From Bradyrhizobium retamae (GTDB taxonomy: Bacteria > Pseudomonadota > Alphaproteobacteria > Rhizobiales > Xanthobacteraceae): DNA of 64,000 nucleotides. The DNA lies in assembly GCF_001440415.1 (NCBI RefSeq), contig NZ_LLYA01000057.1, positions 62,001-126,000 of the forward strand, in the 5' to 3' direction. The stretch's first letter is position 1. Each line of letters starts with the position of its first letter. A program made the position numbers and the translations under genes. The notes under the pieces were generated by a model. That model was given only the letters and a program-made list of their open reading frames with translations, was not told where the DNA came from and did not search any database. Below are positions 59,995 through 64,000 of this stretch, one piece after another.

Positions 59995-60105
59995 GAATAC
60001 CGAACTGATTAGCAGATTTTAGGAATCTATAGCAATGCATCGCGGCTGCATCAACGGAAATCGGCGCCGGTGAGCTCGAACCCATCCCGAGACGGAGAGT
60101 GTAAG

Positions 60106-60603
60106 ATGCGAATGGTCGAAAATGATGTGCGGATCAGGTCCATGGTGCGCCAGGACATGCCCGAGCTGCTGCGGCTGATGGAGGGCATCGTCAAGTTCGA
60201 GCGCGGCACAGACTTCCGATTCACTGAGGCCGAACTGCTGCACCGCGGCTTCGGCGAACGTCCTGAATTCGGCGCCTTCGTCGCCGACCGCGGCGACAGC
60301 ATGCTCGCCGGCATGGCCGTGCACTACGAGATTCCTCTCATGCACACGCTGCGGCCGCTGCTCATGATGAAGTGGCTTTTCGTGGACCCGGATGTGCGAG
60401 GCCGCGGGATCGGCCGACGACTAATGGGGCGCATGGCTCGCCATGCGATGGATACAGGGCACGAAAGGTTCTGCTGGTTCGTGCTGAAGGATAACGCACC
60501 AGCCCAGGCTTTCTACAAGGGCGTCGACGCGGCCCCCGATCCGGACTGGGATCGCTGGCAATTGGGAGCGGAGGCGATCGCCCACTTGGCCGCCGATGGC
60601 TAG
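60106..60603 (+). CDS. GNAT N-acetyltransferase
   Basis: 165 residues from ATG 60,106 with GGAGAG 9 bases upstream; an in-frame GTG at 60,070 is possible. The acetyl-CoA loop reads VRGRGIGRRLMGRM (about 98-111), preceded by MMKWLFVDPD and followed by KDNAPAQAFYKGVDA. Resembles diamine or small-molecule acetyltransferases of the spermidine acetyltransferase type. It is the first plus-strand gene after the regulatory block and ends in a palindromic sequence. Confidence 0.82.
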   Translation: MRMVENDVRIRSMVRQDMPELLRLMEGIVKFERGTDFRFTEAELLHRGFGERPEFGAFVADRGDSMLAGMAVHYEIPLMHTLRPLLMMKWLFVDPDVRGRGIGRRLMGRMARHAMDTGHERFCWFVLKDNAPAQAFYKGVDAAPDPDWDRWQLGAEAIAHLAADG

Positions 60604-60639
60604 GGCGTGAACTCATTAACGCTATGAGTACGCGCCCTA
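60601..60639. repeat. Imperfect palindrome after the GNAT gene
   Basis: 16-base arms (60,601-60,616 and 60,624-60,639) match at 13 of 16 positions, loop TAACGCT. It begins at the GNAT stop codon. No T-run follows. It could be a terminator or the joined ends of a small mobile element; I cannot decide. Confidence 0.45.
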
Positions 60640-60657
60640 GTTCAGCCCCTAACCCAA

Positions 60658-60733
60658 CAAGCGGTCAGTAGTCCCCAGAAGACCGGTACCCAACGAAAGA
60701 CGTCGCCGTCGACCGCCACCCGGCCGACGGACG
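60658..60733 (-). pseudogene. Duplicated 3' end of the MBL-fold hydrolase gene
   Basis: 76 bases align with 45,360-45,434 with about five mismatches and one inserted C, covering the last ~20 codons and stop of the MBL gene plus its flank. The copy stops abruptly at GACGGACG (60,733), where unrelated regulator sequence begins. Confidence 0.8.
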
Positions 60734-61190
60734 TATTCTTCTGGCCGGCGGTTTCGCAACTGCCGAAGAGCTCGCAGATCGACTAGTGGCACACCCCCAA
60801 TCCCACTCCTTGGGTTCCTATCTCCACGTCGGATACGCCTACAAAGCCACGTTGGCCATCCGCCGCGGCAATGCAAAAGGTGGGGTGGAAACGCTTCAGG
60901 ATTGCCTGAAGCACTGCCACGCGATGCGTTACGAGATGCGCAATACGGAGACCAAGATTGCTCTCGCGTAGGGCCTCATGGCGGTCGGACAGGTCGACAA
61001 GGCGATAACATTGATCGACGACACGATTAGCCAGGTCGAGGAGAATGGAGACTTCTTCTTCATGCCAGAGGCGCTACGTGCGCGTGGCGCCGCGAAACGC
61101 AGGGCGCCCGGGAAAACGAGATGTAATCCAGGGCCAAGGCCAGCAGCTCAGAGCGATGCCCTATTCTGTCGACCGGCCAGCTCACCCTAG
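60734..61190 (+). pseudogene. C-terminal remnant of a winged-helix/ATPase/TPR regulator
   Basis: Plus-strand frame reads LLAGGFATAEELADRLVAH, GYAYKATLAIRRGNAKGGVE, a TAG stop at 60,969-60,971, then in the same frame GLMAVGQVDKAITLIDDTI and NGDFFFMPEALRARG before losing similarity. These are TPR-like motifs of the large ATPase regulators. At the stop relatives usually have Gln (LAQGL), so it is a CAG to TAG change. No start, DNA-binding or ATPase part remains. Confidence 0.7.
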
Positions 61191-61544
61191 ACCAGGAGAC
61201 TAGGAACACGAGCCTCTCGTAGAATAGCCCGAACGGCTTCATGCGACGCATCCTCACCGCCATCTCGTCAAAAGCAAGCGGAGAGGGCGATGTCTATCAC
61301 CGAGGGGCGACAACAAGGGGAGAAGCCAACTCCAAGGTCACGTCGATCTCAGGGAGGCCCGCCTGCATCCGGCCACGTGCCGATCCGCTCAGCCGCGACC
61401 CCACCTAATTGCCTCGACAACAGTCCGAGGCCCTTGCGCGGACCGTCCGACGCGGCGAGCCATGACGGGCCGGTCTATGCCGTTTACCGAGCAAGGGAGT
61501 CGGAGTCGCGATGTCCTCCGGGGCGCGCATCGCGCGATCGGAGG

Positions 61545-62141
61545 ATGGATCACCGCTTTGTGGAGGAAGACGTCTCCGACGAGGTGCTTCTAAAGAACAT
61601 TGCGGACGGCGACAAAGCGGCCATGCACATCATGTTCGCTCGCCACCGCAAGAGAGTGTTCGGATTCATCCAGCGGATGGTTCGCAATCCGGCGATCGTC
61701 GACGATCTCGTCAGCCAGGTGTTCCTCGATGTATGGCGCTCCGCAAACCGGTTCGAAAGCCGCGCGCGCGTTTCCACATGGCTGCTCTCGATCGCCCGAT
61801 TCCAGGCAATGAACTCCCGGCGAGAGCGAACGCATGAGGATATCGAAGATGATGCGCTTGGAATCGCCGATGCCGGGGATATGCCTGATGTCGCCCTGGA
61901 CCGCAAGAAAACGCAGGACCTCTTGCGCGCGTGCATCGACAAACTGTCTCCGGCTCATCGCGAAATCATCGACTTGTTCTATTATCGCGACAATTCTGTC
62001 GCTGAGGTCAGCGCGATGATCGGCATCCCGCAGGCCACCGTGAAGAGCAGGATCTTCTACGCGCGCAAGCAGCTTGCGAAAATCCTCGTGAGCGCGGGTT
62101 TCGAGACTGCGGCGACCCGAACAAGCTCCGCCAGCTTCTAA
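61545..62141 (+). CDS. ECF-type RNA polymerase sigma factor
   Basis: 198 residues from ATG 61,545 (MDHRFVEEDVSDEVLL), with GGAGG right before it; the frame is open from 61,290 but the added 85 residues look non-coding. Region 2 covers about 25-95 (MFARHRKRVFGFIQRMV, DDLVSQVFLDVWRSANRFE), and region 4 about 130-185 (LSPAHREIIDLFYYRDNSVAEVSAMIGIPQATVKSRIF). No anti-sigma gene is adjacent; the downstream ABC genes are convergent. Control may come from another locus. Confidence 0.87.
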   Translation: MDHRFVEEDVSDEVLLKNIADGDKAAMHIMFARHRKRVFGFIQRMVRNPAIVDDLVSQVFLDVWRSANRFESRARVSTWLLSIARFQAMNSRRERTHEDIEDDALGIADAGDMPDVALDRKKTQDLLRACIDKLSPAHREIIDLFYYRDNSVAEVSAMIGIPQATVKSRIFYARKQLAKILVSAGFETAATRTSSASF

Positions 62142-62857
62142 CTCACCATCTCACAAACGAGCTCGCCGCCACCCCTTTCGGTGATCTCGGCGATCTTGCC
62201 GTCGACGATGTGGATGCGGCGGTCGGCGCGGGCGGCGAGCGCTGGATCGTGGGTCACCACGACCACGGTCTGGCCCTGGTCGGCGATGTCGCGGAGGATC
62301 GAAAACACCTGTTCCGTCGATGCTGTGTCGAGGGCGCCTGTCGGCTCGTCGGCGACGATGATCTCGGGGCGGTTGGCAAGCGCGCGGGCGATCGCGACGC
62401 GCTGGCGCTGGCCGCCGGAGAGCTGGTTGGGACGCTTGTTGGCGTGCTCGCCAAGTCCAAGCGAGCCCAGCAGCGCAAGGCCGCGCTCGCGCATCTCGCC
62501 TTCGGTCATCCTGCCGGCTGCGCGCATCGGCAGCAGCACGTTGTCGAGCGAGGTGAACTCCGGCAGCAGGAAATGAAACTGGAACACAAAACCGCATTTG
62601 GTCAGGCGAACGTCGGCTCGCTCCGTCTCCGATAGTTTCGAGGTCGGCTGGCCGCAGATCATGATCTCGCCTTCACTGGGAGCATCGAGCAGGCCCAGGA
62701 GATAGAGCAGCGACGATTTGCCCGATCCCGAAGGCCCGGTAATGGCGACGAATTCGCCCTTGTTCACCGCAAGGTCAATGCCGTTGACGAGGGTGTGCGA
62801 AACCACGCCTTCGATGCGGCGAACCAGCTCGACTGCCTGCAAAGCGACTTCGGTCAT
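62138..62857 (-). CDS. ABC transporter ATP-binding protein (MacB/LolD type)
   Basis: 239 residues from ATG 62,857. Walker A GPSGSGKSS (about 42-50), Q-loop FVFQFHFLLPEFTSLDNV, signature LSGGQRQRVAIARALA, Walker B IIVADEPTGALD and H-loop VTHD. The start overlaps the stop of the permease upstream (ATGA, 62,854-62,857). Its stop overlaps the sigma gene's stop by four bases in convergent orientation. Probably powers export or lipoprotein release. Confidence 0.93.
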   Translation of the reverse strand: MTEVALQAVELVRRIEGVVSHTLVNGIDLAVNKGEFVAITGPSGSGKSSLLYLLGLLDAPSEGEIMICGQPTSKLSETERADVRLTKCGFVFQFHFLLPEFTSLDNVLLPMRAAGRMTEGEMRERGLALLGSLGLGEHANKRPNQLSGGQRQRVAIARALANRPEIIVADEPTGALDTASTEQVFSILRDIADQGQTVVVVTHDPALAARADRRIHIVDGKIAEITERGGGELVCEMVS

Positions 62858-64000
62858 GATGCCCCCCGGATGATGTCGACTGGATGTACGCGCGTTGCCT
62901 TGCGTGCCGGGAAATAGGCCGCACCTGCGCAGCAGAGCAGCGATATGCCGCCGGCGACCACATAGTGCATCGCAGAGTAATAGATCTGCAGCGGAACGGT
63001 CGTGCCGGTCAGCGGATTGAAGATCGTGATCTTCGACCAGCCGTAGCAGAGCAGGTAGCCGAGGATCCACCCGAACAGGATGCCGACCACGCCGATAATG
63101 ATGGATTCGATGATGAATATCCGCCGCACCGCATACTCGCGCATGCCCAGCGATTTCATGATAGCGATGTCCTGACGCTTCTCGTGCGTGATTGTCGAGA
63201 TGATGTTGTAGGTGGCAAAGGACGATGTCAGCAGCATCGCTCCCATCACCGTGAGCACGATGAAATCGCGCACGGTAAAGGTCGACAGCAGGTCAGCATT
63301 GGCTTCCTGCCAGGACACCGACTTGTAACCGGTCTGCGCTTCGACCTGGGCGGCAACCTTTTGCGCCGACATCGGATCGTTCAACCGCAGCCGCAACTGG
63401 TTGACGACCCCGCTTTGCCCCATCATGAGCTGCGCCGTCCCGGCCAGCGAATAGATCTGGCTCTCATCGACGCGCTTCAAGCCGGAGCGAAACAGCCCGG
63501 CCACCGTCGAATTCAGTCGGGTGTCCTGGCCGCCGACCAGGAGGACGGTATTGCCGGTTTTCACGCCGAGTTTTTCGGCGAGCGCCTCGCCGACGATGAT
63601 GCCGTTCGGCGCGCGTGAAAGATCGTCGAGCTTTCCCTCGCGCATTTGCGCGGCGAGTTTCGAGACCTGGACCTCACGGCGGGGGTCGATGCCGGTCAAG
63701 GTGATGCCGATGCGGGCGCCGCCATGATCGATGATCGCACTGGTCGTCACCGAGGGCGCCACGTCGCCGGGTATCCAGGAGCGCAGCGAGCTCATCACCG
63801 ATTCCGGATACTTGATACCGGGGCGCTTGCCGACATTGGCGATGTCGGCCATTTGGACCGCCGCATATTCCTGCTCGGCGGGTTGCGTCGGCACGGAGCG
63901 CCGTTCATCATCGACCGTGATGTGCGGCATGGTGTCGACGAGCTGCCGCAGGAAATCGATCTGCGAGCCCTGCATCAGGCCGGCCATCATGATGGTGAAG
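62854..64000 (-). CDS. FtsX-like ABC transporter permease (5' end outside window)
   Basis: The frame stays open to the right edge, so the true start lies beyond 64,000. The visible 382 codons show a large periplasmic domain (about 1-245 of the visible part; LVDTMPHITVDDERRS, GIIVGEALAEKLGVKTGNTV, the MacB_PCD fold). Three membrane helices follow: SFATYNIISTITHEKRQDIAIMKSLG is the conserved cytoplasmic loop after the first. Architecture fits LolC/LolE or MacB-like permeases. Stop overlaps the ATPase gene start. Confidence 0.88.
   Translation of the reverse strand, partial: FTIMMAGLMQGSQIDFLRQLVDTMPHITVDDERRSVPTQPAEQEYAAVQMADIANVGKRPGIKYPESVMSSLRSWIPGDVAPSVTTSAIIDHGGARIGITLTGIDPRREVQVSKLAAQMREGKLDDLSRAPNGIIVGEALAEKLGVKTGNTVLLVGGQDTRLNSTVAGLFRSGLKRVDESQIYSLAGTAQLMMGQSGVVNQLRLRLNDPMSAQKVAAQVEAQTGYKSVSWQEANADLLSTFTVRDFIVLTVMGAMLLTSSFATYNIISTITHEKRQDIAIMKSLGMREYAVRRIFIIESIIIGVVGILFGWILGYLLCYGWSKITIFNPLTGTTVPLQIYYSAMHYVVAGGISLLCCAGAAYFPARKATRVHPVDIIRGAS

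Noticed and set aside
61290-61544. 85-codon N-terminal extension of the ECF sigma factor
   Set aside because: Pro/Ser/Arg-rich and unlike sigma region 1; ATG 61,545 has GGAGG next to it and gives a standard ECF length.

Overview
The window looks like chromosome of a Bradyrhizobium-type alphaproteobacterium (Nitrobacteraceae, order Hyphomicrobiales). The evidence is the high GC content, the F1-only ATP synthase operon (atpHAGDC, with no F0 genes beside it), the gene order rplU-rpmA-...-obgE-proB-proA-nadD-rsfS-rlmH-envC-ctpA, a candidate ROSE-type RNA thermometer in front of small heat-shock genes, and several families of palindromic intergenic repeats. The assignment rests on recognised gene content and order, not on a database search.

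Positions 1-36,700 are mostly housekeeping. They hold the 2-oxoglutarate dehydrogenase set (sucA 3' end, sucB, an SDR, lpd), small membrane proteins, xerC and priA back to back, rlpA, atpHAGDC, a secreted HtrA-type protease with two Hsp20 chaperones behind the thermometer, two tandem Nudix/RppH paralogues, and a long minus-strand run for cell-wall remodelling (a YibQ-like deacetylase, ctpA, an envC-like activator), ribosome maturation (rlmH, rsfS, obgE), NAD synthesis (nadD) and proline synthesis (proB, proA). MaoC, DMT, GNAT, L27/L21 and ROK genes follow. Intergenic spaces carry inverted repeats, one of them inside the atp operon.

A tRNA-Ser(CGA) at 36,985-37,074 marks a change of character. 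Just after it lie the frameshifted tail of an IS481-like transposase and a chimeric, frameshifted gene remnant. From there to about 62,100 the region is accessory. It contains an efflux operon whose DHA2-type transporter is fused in frame to a TetR-like regulator with its own internal ribosome-binding site. Next come a hydroxybutyrate/acetoacetate module (SDR, bdhA, patatin, acetoacetate decarboxylase), a metallo-beta-lactamase-fold hydrolase and an NDH-2-like flavoprotein broken by a stop codon. A tandem AraC duplication follows, one copy disabled by a 10-bp deletion.

Positions 50,400-62,100 form a minus-strand regulatory block: a soluble GAF-PAS histidine kinase, a stand-alone receiver, two near-identical FixJ-like regulators, a 978-residue winged-helix/ATPase/TPR regulator and a CadC-like winged-helix/TPR regulator. 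They surround an HSL-family esterase in which glycine replaces the nucleophilic serine. On the plus strand lie a GNAT enzyme, decayed fragments (one a copy of the 3' end of the MBL gene 15 kb away) and an ECF sigma factor with no visible anti-sigma gene. The window ends in an ABC exporter of MacB/LolCDE type, cut by the edge.

The most unusual items are the transporter-TetR fusion, the serine-less esterase inside the signalling cluster, and the recombination scars (chimeric ORF, duplicated MBL tail, tandem AraC and paired FixJ copies). These suggest an accessory segment undergoing active duplication and decay.
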